Shown here: positions 31,745 to 45,282 of the stretch, one piece after another
How positions within the stretch are numbered: position 1 is the stretch's first letter
How the letters are laid out: each line of letters opens with the position of its first letter
Assembly (NCBI GenBank): GCA_020055645.1
Contig: CM034546.1
Span: forward strand, 86,056,001-86,120,000
Direction of reading: 5' to 3'
Length of the DNA stretch: 64,000 nt
Origin: Tomocerus qinae
Lineage: Eukaryota; Arthropoda; Collembola; Entomobryomorpha; Tomoceridae
The notes under the pieces: generated by a model
Databases searched by the model: none
Told to the model about the DNA's origin: nothing
Seen by the model: the letters and a program-made list of their open reading frames with translations, nothing else
Made by a program: the position numbers and the translations under genes

Positions 31745-34700
31745 CTACTGACAAATTTCTTGGAAAAAATGAGGCAAGAGGACGGTACACCACAGTTTTG
31801 TTAATTTAAATATTTCGTCTCCAATGTCGCATCTTTCAACTAAGACAAACTCTAAATCATTGGGAGGGACATATAACACTAAATAGGCAGTACTGATGTT
31901 GCAGATGTTCAGTTGCCCTTGTATTTGTAAAAATGTTTTGTGCTTTTGGTTAACTTGTAATTGGCCATTTCGAAATTCTAAATAAAAATTCGCTTCTTTT
32001 GCTCTTTCTATAATTTTCTTTTTCGTTCTAAACAGTGAATATGGACATTTTACTTCTAAAAGGCACAAATTTCCATTATCTAAGACACAAAAATCTGGTG
32101 ATGCCCCAAGAAATGGTATTTTCGGATTTACAACAAGACCGACATTAGCTTCAACATAAGAATTACTGAAGATTTTTTGAGTGTCCAAAAATAGTTTTAT
32201 AGCTTGGGGCTCGTAAAACTTGCCATGGCGTAAAGAGGGTGCATAAGGAATGCATAAAGTTTGCTGATACGCTAAAATTGGATTAGTTGAAGGCTTCAGA
32301 TGCACAAACTTATGAAAATTTGACGCTGTGAATCTGTAAAGTCTTTCTTTTCTCCATAGAAGGGATCTGCTCTGCATTCTAGTTGCTTCTTCAATTCTTT
32401 TAGCTTCTTCAATAGTTACAGCTATTACATTGTCATGGAACTTTTCAAATTTGGAAATTTCAGCTGCAAAATGGGACTTGTATTCACAAAGACTTTCACC
32501 TTCATCAATTTTTTGAAAAATAACATCGGAAAGACTAACCACCCGAGATTCTGGAAAAGAAGTTTTTTCAAATTTTTCAATGAGAATAATAATTTTACCT
32601 CAGCATACACAACACATCGTGGCATATAAGCTAAAAAAGATTAAATTAATTTTGTGTTTAAAAAACTTTGCAATCATACCAACTACCAAAGTACAACTAA
32701 TTTGCTGTATCTATATGACATTACTGTATCTTTTTAAACATTTCCTCTCAGGTTAAACTACTGCCCCGCCAGAAATGGAATTAATTTCCTATTTTAAGGA
32801 ATTTTTATGGAAAAATGAAATATTTGAAATAAATACAATGTGCATTTGTACACGATATTCATAGGAATTTATAGAAATAAATTCCACGTACCCTATATTT
32901 ACTTCAAATATGTCATTTTTCAAAGAAAGTGGGAGTGAAATCTTTTGCGAAATATTTATAGCAATTTTTAACTATTTATTTTTGGAAAATATTTCAAGTG
33001 CCTTGTCTGCACCCAGCAGACCTACTTTCTATTGGATTTCCTCTCGGTTAGCCTAGCTCCCGATACGAAAAATGTAAAAAATGTAGAGTGAAAATTGAAA
33101 TTGATAAATGTTATTTAAGGAAAGAAGTATGTCGTAAAGAGTAATATAAATGTAAGTAAAGGGTGGAAAAGAAATAATTCACTGGTATAAACACACAATA
33201 ATAAAATGTATCTGTAATTACTAGCAATGTACACAAAGGCCAAGTGGGAAGGATTCGTTCACGATTCAAGTCTGGGCCAGGGTACAAGTAACCATAACAA
33301 GAAGTACTGAGGGCAATAGAAGAAGTCTTTTATCCCATAGAACGAGTACATTGTAACATAAGTATATTACCATAAATAAATCAAAGAAATAAGCAGTTAT
33401 AAATGAAAAAAGCATTTCTTCGTGCAATTCCTATATTTAAAAAAAACTACGGAAAATATGATTTTCTGTACTATGTGATGGTATGAGATAAATATGACAT
33501 GGTAATGAATATTCGGTGGTAGGTCGATTTGGCAAAAGTCATTTTGGCAAAAGTTGTTTTGCCACGATTTTGACCCCTCGGGATAATTTGGCAAATCGCC
33601 TTTTTGCCATGTCGGAGAGTTTGGCAAAATGTGCAAACGCACAATCTGGCAAAAACTATAACCGTAGTATAGGATGGATATTGACGGTACTTTAAGGGAC
33701 GCCGACCTTGTACACAAAGAGAAGGTTATTGTACACATATATAAACCTTAAACTACGCAAAGTCACTAGAAAATATCGGAAAAACAGCTTTCCCTTCCAA
33801 AAATTCATAAAAATTGTAGCAATGATTTTGAAATAACTTTTGTTACGACCCTTTATGTATTTGACTGCGTGCATAATGCATCTTTTTAACTTTAACTAAC
33901 TTAATAAATTAAGAATTGACTATGTGATATTTAAAACATAGTAAAAAAGTGCGACAATGATGAATAAAAATTCAACCCGCACATTATTAACACGTTTTGC
34001 CAAACTATCCTCATCGATTTGCCATTCTATCCACAGCCCTTTTGCCAAGTTATCCCCAAAGAAAAAAAAACTGTTTTGCCAAAATGACTTTTGCCAAATC
34101 GACCTACAATCGAATATTCAAATGAAATTGAAATCAAGGATACTTAATGTTATTCATAAAGTATTTACTGTAAGGACTTGTCTTTTTAAAACAACTTCCC
34201 AACGAATGAGTAATTCGGACACATTCCAAATCAAAATTAGAATACAAAACTTGGAACCCGTAATAATGACTACATTAATTTACTATATTGCAACAATTAC
34301 AAATGAGCCAAATACTTACTTATTAGGATCGAAGCTTTGCTTAGTATCCTTATGAATTTGTCGCTGTCACTCTGGCGATCGTCTGGTCGTCTGGTCGTCT
34401 GGTCGTCCACTAATTTTATGGGTGTTTTATTGGCACGTATATCTTTGCAACGACATAACTTATTCCAAATCTGTTTTTTGCATATGGTAGCATATATATT
34501 CAGGATCAACCAGTTATCATTAAAATTCAAATTCGATGCATCCCCTGGTTTGTGGAAATTAAAACATGCAGCAAGTGAGGCAGACAGTAATAGTACGGCA
34601 GGTGAGACAGACAGCGTAGTAGCATAGAGGACTGTAGATGAGCTGAGCTATCTAAGAGACTACACACCGCGCTGGTATTAACATGCTCTGAAACTGCGGG

Positions 34701-37700
34701 AGACAAATGCAATATAAAATAGCTTCTCTTTAGTGCAAGGATTAGTTGAATACAATTTTCGTTTCATTGCAACAATATTGTCACTGCATTGTAACCCAAA
34801 AGTGAAAATTGGCTAAAGAAGAGGATTTTTGTCCATTGTGATTAGTTAAATACAGTTTGAAACATTTTAACGTGAAAATTGTCAAAATATAATGGAAATG
34901 GTTGTCCAAGTGAAATCTTCACTTCATTATGAATACATGTGTGGGATTCATCAGTGGTGAGGTGCAGTTAACTACAATTATCTCAAATCACTATTTAGGT
35001 ATTGTTTAAATCACAATACTACATTCAATTTGTATTGCAATCCAAAAAATTATTAATCGGGTATAATCCTAATCGTGACACTCGATTCTTTCTAGCTTTA
35101 CAGTCACCTGGTGCGGAATTGATTGGGTTGTGATTAGTTTTGAAACATTTTATAGTAAAAATTGTCAAAATATAATGGAAATGGTCGTCCATCGTCACTT
35201 CATTATAAATACTCGTGTGGGATTCATCAGTGCTGAGTGCAGTTAACTACAGTTGTCACAAATCATTATTTAGGTATTGTTTAAATCACAATACTATATT
35301 CAATTTGCATTGAAATCCAAAAAATATTAATCTGGTATAATCCTAATCGTGATACTCGATTCTTTCCAACTTTACAGTCACTTGGTGCGGATAATTGAGT
35401 TCTGCATGTTGACTCATATGAACTTATATGAATACTCTAATACCAATACCATTAACTCCCGCCCAGACTGTTGGACCAAAGACTCTCCTACTATAACCCT
35501 AGATTTTAGATGGCGTAGTAAGTGAAATCTACAAAATCAACAAGATATTACTATTTAGGTATTGTTTAAGTCACGTTACTATATTGAATTTGTATTTCCA
35601 GCTGACTTGCCGAATGCATCCCTACTCATTATTAAATGACATATTCCATTCTTTCCAGCTTTACAGTCTACTAGGAATTGAGTTCTGCATGTTGACACAT
35701 GGTGAAGAATTGAAGTTCACTATTTGGAATAAACATTTTATCGTGGAATCTACAAAATCGACAAGATATCACTATTTAGCTTGGTGTTAATTGACTCCTG
35801 GAGGGTGGATATTCATGACTACCAGCAGTTTGATCTGGAACAGGAATGGGATTCCGGAATGGGACTAATTCAAAAGAAAGTCCCATATAAAATTTCAAAC
35901 TATTTTATAGGACTTTCTCTACAGAACCCAGCTGATACGGGCAGGGGAAGGAGGGAGGAAGAGGCGGGAATCTGTCTATTTGCCTTGATTCTAATGATAA
36001 CTGATTGTGGCTGAATACATGTGCTACCATATGCAAAAAGCAGATTTTAAACAAGTTATGTCGTTCCAAAATATGCGTGCATTTTATTATCGAAGGACAA
36101 CCAGACAACCCACTGGGAAACCATGCTAAGAGCAATAGACTTACTGATAAACAATTGTTGGTTGGGCATAAGCTGCGAAGCAGGCAAATGGTCGTGGCGC
36201 GATCTCAAACTTGCAAACGTGAAATTTCATGTGAATGCAATGCAAGCAGGATATAGTTTATTATTGTTATTGTTGTGCACTGCGCCGTGCACCATCTACC
36301 ATTTCAACCTAGTCTACAAGCTTTAGCAAGTAATTGGTTTCCCTTAGGTGTAGTTTCGCTACTGCCGTTTCAGAGCTACACGCTGTCACTTTTTGCCCTA
36401 TAGCATTATCCTTCCAGATTAACCTATTAGTAGTAGTCTAATTCCGTGCAACCAGACCATCAGAATTTTTTTTTAAATCTCCCGCTTCGATCCTGCGTAT
36501 ACGCCTGTTGCCAACAGTTTATTTATATTACTAGGCCCCCATTACTAATGCTGAATTTCAAAATGATTAAATAGGCATATGGCATATGTTTAATTTTTGA
36601 TATAAGCTAATGTTCACTCAAAATCAATGTCCTAGTCCATAGCGTAGAGAGATATATGGAGACATTCGACATACGCATAAACCACTTTATTATATAAAGA
36701 TGTAGGATGTTATATGTCATATTTTCCACAAAAGTTACGCATGTAAATATATCATTGGTATTGATACTATGCTTAAGTTATAGACACTATTTCACAGAAA
36801 ACCAAAAATCTAAGTATTGCAATTAAGTCGAAAGCATGGACACCAGCAGTTCTATTCAAAGATCGGGTTAAATCGTGATTTTTTCCACAAATTATGATAT
36901 ACCTGCTTATTTCTGGACTCAATGGTACTGATTTTCAACTATAATATAAATCTTGATTTGGTTTTGACGAAATAAAAACGTTTAAGTGTTATGGAATTTA
37001 GTACTCGTTCTATGGCCTTTCGTACTTCTTCATAGTGCCCCATAAACTCTTTCTATGGCCCATTGTACTCGGGACAAAATGACTTCTCTTACAGTCCCAT
37101 AAACTATTACCCCCTTCAAAACATTGTAAGGAATTAATTAATAGTAGTATAGTAACCAATCTTTTGTTTACTTTTTTTCTTATCACAGTTCTTTTCTTAA
37201 CTAACATTTTGAGTTTCAATTTTTGTTACACCGGTCCTTTACATTTCTCTTATTGGGAGGTAGCCTAAACGGGACGGAGTCTGATACGAGAATCTAATAT
37301 TATTTACAAAAAATCCCATAAAAATATTTAAATGTTGATATGCTATTTTACCTTTAGGAATTACGGGAGTAAAGTCGCTAGATTTCCACGTTTGAAGAAT
37401 TGGCAAATTTTTTGACTTGATAGCATCGTAAACAGATTTTAGAGATTCTCTTGTGACATAATTTTTCAAGCTAACGCTAGATGAAAAATTTTCAATCTTG
37501 TCTCCTAATCCCCTTTTCTTTGGCCGTTGGTCAACCTTTTCTACTTTTACTTCACAAAATAAAAACGCATCGTCGCTAACAGGTTTTTTAATATGCCATA
37601 CTTGTGCTTGCTGTGTTGGACAAATAGGTTCTGGAAAAAAATCTTCCCCAAGCATCACGTAATGTTTTATGTTAAAAAGTAGTGCAAGGACGTGCTTGCA

Positions 37701-38394
37701 TTCGCCATCGATTCCAGCTGGGCAGCCACAATGAGCCCAATTGACGGAAAGCGTATCAGCATTATAGCACACGTTTACGCTATAGGCCAATCCTTTCATG
37801 GAAGCCTTTATGTTGCCTTTGTAAAATAGGTACATCGGTAGAAGTGTTTCGTTGGAAAAACTCTGCAAAATGCATCCTGAATGCCATAATTTATAAGCTT
37901 CCTTGGAAATTCTACTTGATATTTTCGAAAACGGAAGCAAAGCAGAGTCAGGAAATTCTTGTAGATACACTTTATTTGTCCATCCAGACTTTGGTGTTAC
38001 CCTTCCTTGAAACCCCAGTAGTTCTAAAATTAAATGAAATAAATAAATGCTTTATATGGACTAATATTAATGGCTTATAAAAACCTAAATTAATAATAGT
38101 ATTTAATTAATATAATTAATTAAATAACAAAATAATTGATGGAATTAAATTGGAAAAAATTAGTGAAACATATGTTAATATTAAAATACCATCAGCGAAT
38201 GAAGGAAACTCCGAAATAATATCCAGACAGGCACGGCACATCCATGGAAAATCGTCATCCACTTCCTCTTCTACTATTCCAAAGCATGACATATGATACC
38301 ACTCCTTGCATTTTTCGCACATGATCATAGGCCTTGTTGGATCATTTATTGTTCGGCAAATACAATAAAGTCTATTGTCCTTAGAGGTCGTCAT
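31745..38394 (-). CDS. PHD-SWIM-YqaJ nuclease of the ISL2EU element
   Basis: Three exons: 38394-38190, 38023-37352 and 32550-31745. Both junctions are phase 1 and GT-AG; each rebuilds a Glu codon, and the total is 1683 nt, a 560-residue protein. Order: a PHD finger (CIC at 11-13, CEKC at 26-29, HMSC at 34-37, then MCRAC), a linker, a SWIM zinc finger (Cys167, Cys169, Cys177, His179), then a YqaJ/lambda-exonuclease-like domain. The latter has RFTASNF, GKFYEPQA (Glu406), LGASPD (Asp445), LEVKCPY (Glu458, Lys460) and QIQGQL, the full metal-site pattern. PHD fingers usually read histone tails; SWIM binds DNA or protein. The nuclease may process transposon ends or intermediates; that is inference. 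ATG at 38394 is chosen as it follows a TTCTATCAG acceptor; an in-frame ATG at 38433 is possible. Intron 2 (4.8 kb) holds two younger elements. Confidence 0.88.
32551..33521. other. Intron of the YqaJ gene, no feature
   Basis: AT-rich, with a TTTCTTTTCCAG-like acceptor at its left edge (minus strand). Nothing else recognised. Confidence 0.4.
33522..34104. mobile_element. TA-flanked MITE rich in TTTGGCAAA
   Basis: GGTCGATTTGGCAAAAGTCA against TGACTTTTGCCAAATCGACC, flanked by TA (33520-33521, 34105-34106). The motif TTTTGGCAAA or its complement recurs many times inside both halves. Mariner-type insertion inferred from TA. Confidence 0.8.
34360..36120. mobile_element. Foldback with internal ~275-bp tandem repeat
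   Basis: CAACGACATAACTT and TTTTTTGCATATGGTAGCAT near 34450-34490 are mirrored at 36013-36070 (ATGTGCTACCATATGCAAAA, AAGTTATGTCGTT). Between the arms a ~275-bp unit (TGGGATTCATCAGTG; GTATTGTTTAAATCACAATA; CTCGATTCTTTC) occurs twice in tandem (about 34828-35400) and a third time in part (about 35540-35700). No protein recognised. Confidence 0.65.
36140..37238. other. Intron of the YqaJ gene, mostly featureless
   Basis: At 37000-37110 the text resembles the arms of the element at 52976-53885 (GGCCTTTCGTACTTC; GGGACAAAATGACTTCTCTT, ACAG), a likely lone arm. Nothing else seen. Confidence 0.4.
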
Positions 38395-39202
38395 TTTGCT
38401 GATAGAATCAAAGAAACAAACCTTTATGGCCAAAATTTAGCCAAACTTAGATTATATAGTAAATGAAAAACGATTTATATTGTTATTTTTTATTTATCAC
38501 TTACTCTGAATTTATTGAATCTCTGTTTGAAATTCTCTATCCAATTCTTTCTCTATCTCAATTTTTGGTGCGGAGTTTATCTATAGTAATTTACAATTTA
38601 CTCAAAGCACCAAAGAAATAATTTGCACCATATGTTTTTTTATACATTTGCTGCTTTTATACTGTGTGCATATTAGGTCACCACAATAAAAAGTAAATAA
38701 AACGCCTATCACACAACAACCTCCACTCTCAATTAGCATATTTCAAAACTGTTTGTACATACTTAGAAAGTTCTGCCTGGATTATTATAATAAAATTATT
38801 TATTCCTATATCGCAGAATCTATCTATGTATCTATCTGTGCCATGGACATTGCAGCATTTTGTTGCAATGCACATGCGCGTATACAATGCATGTTTCATA
38901 AAACAAGGAAGTCCAAAATGGGTAAACATTGGGTTATTTCAAAATTAAATCATGTATGCTGGGGGCTACTAGTAGTATATAATGTACATGTAAATCAAAA
39001 TAACTAGCACAATACTCAACATTGACTCACGAAAGCGTTACAAGCCCTTGTCACTGGACAGGTCAATAAAGTTTAAGGAAATCATCATTTTTAAAGCAAA
39101 TGTCAGAGTTGTATAATTTGTCACAGGTTATGATTACTGAAAAATAATTTTGTATTAAAAAGTTACTTATCCTTTAATTGGCACTTATTAAAGTGTGCAA
39201 AA
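38395..39202. promoter_or_regulatory. Divergent promoter region of the ISL2EU genes
   Basis: The 808 bp between the PHD gene start (minus) and the THAP gene start (plus) must hold both promoters. It is AT-rich; I see no convincing core motif. A possible 5' UTR intron acceptor (TTCTATCAG) lies just before the minus-strand ATG. Confidence 0.5.
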
Positions 39203-42200
39203 ATGCCGAATACAACTTGTTGTGTCGAAGGTTGTCATAATAAAACCAACGACATTCCCAAAATTAGTTTTCATAGACTCCCGATGAATGACGAGAAGAA
39301 ACTTTCAGTTTGGGTTCGCCGTCTTTCTGCAAAAAGAGGTTCGTTTGTGGCTAATTCTGCAATGCGAATTTGTGGAAATCATTTTGATACATTCATGTTT
39401 AAAAAAAATGGACGACTGAAGCCAGGTAATACAATTTAACTACAATTAAACTACCTCAGTATATCGATCAATTAATTTGCAACAGCAGTTGATAGTTCAA
39501 TGAATTTAGACATTAGAAATTTAAATTTCGAACATTTTATTCATTGAATTTTATCACATAAAATAAGCATAAATATGTTTTTATGGATGTTGTGCAGTTT
39601 TAGCTCGCTTTTCGTATAAAACTATTTTGTCAGTGCAACAAATCTAGGCATGTACAGATACCCACAGGAGTATTTGAAGTAACTAACCCAGTAAAAACGC
39701 AGTAAAAATGTAGTAGAAATCACTCTACTAGTTTAATAAAATTTTTCTTACTAAGTAATTTAATTGTAATCTTTTTTTAAATTTGTAACTTTAATTATTC
39801 AATTTGAAAAGTCAGGCTCTTATTAGAAATATCCATTAACCTTTTAGCTTGGATTCTTTGAACCAATCTTAGGGCTGCCATTACCAGCAGTCGAATAATT
39901 GATGCACATAGTGTAACATATTTTATTTCTCGTATTTATATTTTAGTGCGTAAATTGCAAGAAAAAGAAAAATTATTGGTTTGAAAAATAAAAGGAGAAT
40001 CCTACAGAATATCACAATTGATTTTCCGAGACCAATAAATGGAAGAGCTAAATTAATTATAACTCTAAACGGTAGCAACATCATAAATAAATCTAAATTA
40101 GCGCTATATGAGTATCAAATAAGATGAAAAGTTCAATTAAAATGTTGTGTATGCATTCACCAACAATTTTTTGTAAGTTTACTACGAGTGATCGATTATT
40201 ATTTTTTTTAAATCTTATGACCACAGAAATTTATTGAGTATATTTGCAGGTCAAGTGTAAGCCAAAATGCGGAAATGACTGTCCCCATGCATTTTAAAGG
40301 ATATTTACTAAAATGGAAATGATTTTTATTTTTGTCCCATGCTAACATTAAGTTAGGATAAGATAAGATAGAATTTGTCTGTTTTGTTTTTGACTTCAGA
40401 TGAATATTACCCTATTATTGTTTTGCATAATTACTTCTTTAAAAAACTTGCAATAGAACTCATGAAAGTTGCGAGATTCAGACCGCAATTCGAATCTACT
40501 ATCATGATATCAAACATCAACAATGATGATTGACATTTTAGAACAACCATTTCCTTCTCGATTTTAAGGCATTAAATAATTCGATCTCAAAGGAAGTTCG
40601 TTGCTAATTTGCCCCTGGATCACAAGAACGGAGAGAAGAATACGCTAGCGACATAACAATGATATTTTTTGAGAATCACTTAATAAATGATTTAAAATTA
40701 GTGAGAAAAATGTGAAAAATATGAGTGGAAATTTAACCCAGGAGATCTTTCTAAGCTGGAAAATACTTTTAATTTTAAATATCCCCTTATTATCATCGAT
40801 AAATGCGTGATGAAAATCGATTGACTTTAAATAGTCACAGAAAATAGAAGGTTTTAATAGAAAACAAGTGAAAACAAATTCTTGTAAAGTTAAAATACTT
40901 GCCTAATACCGTCAATTTATCAAGCTGAAGTGTACCACTCTTTTTTGAATTTGTTTGGAAATTTTCCACTAATTTTCAACCTGATGTCTAAACTTAGACC
41001 TTTCAATTTCAGGGATAAGTTCATTATTGTAATTTCACTCAGTCTTTCGAATAGTTTCCGATATTTGGGCGTACTACTATCGCTTTTTGAGTTACTGAGA
41101 GTGATATGAGTCATGGCAATAAATTTTTTATATTTCATTTTTTAATTTTTTATCAAAGTGGGAAACAATGCAATTTTGTTTATAGATATTATATCGTAAG
41201 AAATTTTACGCACTTTATATTATGGTAATATGTAACAATATTATCAAATAAATATGATAGCAGTAATTTAATCTTGGAACGAAATATATGAGCCCCAGAT
41301 TATTAAATAAACATGGAAAACTTTCTTAGGTTGTTAAAAAATTCAAAAAGTGACTGTGACATTAATGACATGGATTAATTTTATGCCATTGTCATAATTT
41401 TATTTTGTATCTAATTTATCTAAATTTCTTTTTTGAAACACAATCAATGTAATTAATGTTTTATTAATAAAATGTATTTCATGACTATATAATAGATGCT
41501 GTTCCAAAGATCTTACCTTGGAATAATTTGAAGCTTTCTCAAAAATCAAAATCCCCTAAAAGCATTCTTACTACCTCGCCTCGATTAGAAGCTCGACGTA
41601 CTTCATTTTTTAGTGCTGCAAATATGAAGAAAAATCCAAAGATTTTGCAACGTTACACTGGGATGAAATCAGTAGACATTTTTGACAGCCTATTCACATT
41701 CTTTTTCTCACCTTTGAGCAAAATTGGCACGCTAAAAAATTATATTAGACAAAATTATGTCCCAAATCCTAGCACTCCATCTAAGAAAAGAGGACCACCT
41801 AGAAAATTAAAGCTAGAAGATGAGTTTTTAATGACGCTGATAAGACTCCGAAGAAATATTCAAGTCGATGTTATCGCCGATATGTTTGGTGTCGCAATTG
41901 GCTCAGTATCAAGTGCAATAAATACTTGGCTGATTGTTATGGAGAAAATGTTTCGTCTAACACCAATTTGGAGAAAATCTGAAGACATAGCAAGCACTGT
42001 CCCTGAAAAATACTTAAAGTATCCTAATTTGAGGGCTATTTTGGATTGTACTGAAGTAGAAATTGAAAAGGCGTCTGATGTTAACATTCAAAAAAATACG
42101 TTTAGTAATTATAAGCAACGAAATACAGTAAAAGGCTTGGTAGTTATGAGCCCTGATGATCAAGTTATATTTGTATCGCAAATGTATCACGGATCTGCTT

Positions 42201-42772
42201 CTGATAATAAGATAGTGAACCATTGTGGAATACTGGACATGTTAGATCCCGGTGATGCAATCATGGCTGACCGAGGATTTACCTTAAAAAATGAATGTCA
42301 GAAAAAGGGGATAGAGCTAATTATCCCAGACTTTTTAGCTGGAGCGGCACAATTAACGCCGGATGCAGTGCGTCGCAGCAGAGAAATTGCTCGGCTAAGA
42401 GTTCGGGTAGAAAATAAAATTGGAGCGATTAAATTTTTCAAAATTCTGCATTCAAAAATTCCATTGACCCTACAGCCAATGGTAGATAGCATTTGGATTG
42501 TTTGTAATTACCTTGTAAATTTCACATCTCCTCTGTCACCTAATGACGAGGATTTAATGGAAGATGACGAATTAGACATGCCTTTTTCAACCGATACTAC
42601 GCCTTCAATTAATTTATTTCCGGATTCTGCTTTAAAAGACCTCATTCTGCCACAGGACTTGATTCCCAAATTTTTGGATATTTCGAGCCAAAACACAGTG
42701 AACAATGTTGAGACTTGTAGTATTGTGTGTGGAAAACTGGTAAATAAACATAATTTATCATCGCTAGAATAA
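39203..42772 (+). CDS. THAP-DDE transposase of the ISL2EU element
   Basis: Two exons, 39203-39425 and 41496-42772, with a GT-AG phase-1 junction that rebuilds Asp in KP-D-AVPKILPW, the motif that usually follows a THAP domain. Total 1500 nt, 499 residues. The THAP domain (MPNTTCCVEGCHNK, SFHRLP, VWVRRL, ICGNHF) binds the transposon ends. Next come a spacer and a helix-turn-helix (LMTLIRLRRNIQVDVIADMF, GSVSSAI). The DDE_Tnp_4 core shows RAILDCTEVE (Asp258), IMADRGFTL (Asp333) and RVRVENKIG (Glu380), a full catalytic triad. The middle motif YHGSASDNKI is also typical. Close relatives are HARBI1-like and THAP-fused transposases of other animals. The product should cut and rejoin the terminal repeats in the nucleus. 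No break is seen, so it looks functional. Confidence 0.92.
39426..41495. other. Intron of the THAP-DDE gene
   Basis: 2070 bp, AT-rich, GTAATAC donor and ATAATAG acceptor. No recognisable element; a 72-codon minus-strand frame at 40920-41138 has no known motif. Confidence 0.6.
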
Positions 42773-44079
42773 CCTTTATTACTAAACCTACAAATAATTT
42801 ATTTTTAAGCATTCATAATAATAAATTTCTTTTAATGTGATTCTGTGATAAAAATTCATTTCTTCTCATCCTTGCTGAAAATGTTTTTCAATTCCAATGC
42901 CTTAAATTTAAAAAATAATGTAAGACTCAGATAAAATATAGAGAAAAGATTATGAACGCTCGAAGCTATTTTATTTCCTGACCGCAAACTTCAACAAAAA
43001 TTAGTATTTTAGATGCTGAAAATAAACATTTTCATTCTTAAATTCAGCCGATTTCCAAAAAATATTTTAATTTAAAATTCACACTTATCCAATTTCAAAT
43101 GTAATTCCAGTTTCGGTAAATCGTAGCCTACTTGATGAAAATTGAATGAAAACTTTATTTTAAATATTTAACCAGATTAACGATAAATACACTGTGACAC
43201 ACCTCATTGTACCTAAGCAAGAAGGAGGGTCAAATTTTTGTGATGCACTTGATGAACCTAGCATTCAAGCTGAAGTCACACAGGTTGAAAATAAATGATA
43301 ATATAATTTAAATTGTAATGTAATTAAGATCTAAATATTTATTTATTTTACAGCTAAACTTAATTACTTTGGGATGGATACATACACATCCATCGCAAAC
43401 TGCTTTTTTATCTTCTCCTGATCTCCACACGCAATTTGGATACCAATCTCTACTACCAGAAAGTGTGGCGATAGTTTGCGCGCCTTCGTATAATCAGTAA
43501 TTAAAATTTTTATTATTGTTTTAAAATTTCTAATTTCATATATGATTGTTTTCAAAATTTATGTACATTGAAATATGATATTTACTATCGAGACAGACGT
43601 TGGGATGAGAGTCATATCAAACTGTTCTGATCAAAGTTTTTTTCATAATCATGCTACAACTGACGTAATTATCTCATTTCCATTATTTTATTTAAAATTA
43701 GTAATTTTTTTAGCTAAATGATGTTTATTTTCTTTGTTAGATGCCGCTGTTTCATGAAGCCACCCATGTTGGATTTACAAACGAATTTAGTATTGTTGTG
43801 ATCGATATTCGGACTTCGGATTGAAAATTTTCATTAATTAAGATTTTTCAGAGGGCTTTTTTCAAAACCTGAAATTTATGGTGTTGTGTTAAGACATAAT
43901 ATGACAGTGGTTATCTAGTTTACTTTAATATTAATAACCAAACATTGAAAACATAAATACTGATATACTAAGAATACTAAGAAGCTTATTTTTTGCACAT
44001 TTACCCCTCAGGGTTTAAAAGCCTAAAAGGCCTGACCGGAGAGTGGGGCACTCTACCTGTTCCACCCTGCAACCCTAAC
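42773..44079. other. 3' flank of the transposase gene
   Basis: No gene recognised. An AATAAT/AATAAA-rich stretch just after the stop (42790-42835) could supply the polyadenylation signal. Confidence 0.4.
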
Positions 44080-44083
44080 TTAA

Positions 44084-45278
44084 GGAGCTGGTCACTAAGT
44101 TAAGTCACAAAATTACTTTTGCCCCCAAAACATCAATTCTACTTTGGTGATTTCCATATTTTCTACGCAACTAGTACAAACATTTATCTAGTGATTTTTG
44201 GTTCTTAATGCTGCGAAAACCTCACTACGTCAAACATTTCGAAATTATTTTCTCACTTTCTCCATTAGAGCCAGGCCACTGTTTTCAGCAAATGTTTTTA
44301 TCATTTTTCCCGATATAATGCGAAAATTTTGAAAGTTTTTTGTGATGGTTTACGTATTCGATACTCATTTTTACAAAAATGTCAAAATCGTTCATTGTGT
44401 CTCGCTTGGGGAATATTTAGAAAATTGTTCTTCTTTTCGACAAATTCCATGTTTTTGTCCAGGAGAAAGTCAGTTGCGTTTCGAGCATAAAGACGGAAGC
44501 ATTTTCTTTTTGATACATTAATTTAACTATACTTCAGATTCCGAGGTTTTCGTTGTCATTAAGGGTTTGTAATGTTCTGACATTTTCACCCAGCGCACAA
44601 CATAACCTAAACACTTGGGACCTATCCTTTACTTTTAAATTTAAATCCATTTAAATACTATCGGAATTTTTAAAAGTGCAGTATCTTACTCCGTCTATGG
44701 CTTCCGGGTCATTTGGACAGTAGGTTTCATTGTCCAATACGATTAATTTTAGTGATTTATAGTTGAGTGATTTTTCAACGAGTGTTCAAAAATTCGATTT
44801 CCCGGAATTATTCTACCTTAAGAGAATTTTGAAACACTAGTTGCTTAATGTGTCTTGAGTCCTAATATATTGGTCTTCATTTTGGGAAAATAGGATTTTG
44901 ATAATCCTACTTTCCTGGTCGCAGCACTTTTTGAAATACGTGGATGGTCCTAAAAGACTTTCTTGTCGTTTTTAAATTCACTTGTTTCTCGTTCCTAATA
45001 CTGGCCAACAATTCGTGATATGGTTATTTTGGGTATTCACTCTTGAACAAAGTGAGAAAGCGTCTTTTTCGGGTTCCACCGAAACACTTTATCGTAGTAG
45101 TGGCAAATACGTTTTGCAACTTCGTCCGAATTTTTTATTGTAACTTTCGCAATAACTGAAGTACAGAAATAAGGCTAACATATTTCAAATCGCAGAAACC
45201 TGGCGCTTACAAATTTAGTATGCATTAATTTATACTAATTACTTATTTTAAAAGGGCATCAAACTTAGTGACCACCCC
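44084..45278. mobile_element. TTAA-flanked inverted-repeat element
   Basis: GGAGCTGGTCACTAAGTTAA at the left and AAACTTAGTGACCACCCC at the right are inverted, each bounded by TTAA (44080-44083, 45279-45282). TTAA targets are typical of piggyBac, though the tip is not the usual CCY. No transposase inside. Confidence 0.55.
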
Positions 45279-45282
45279 TTAA

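Noticed and set aside
33397-34355. Three frames of 60-132 codons around 33.4-34.4 kb
   Set aside because: They cross the TA-flanked MITE at 33522-34104 and consist of its TTTGGCAAA repeats.
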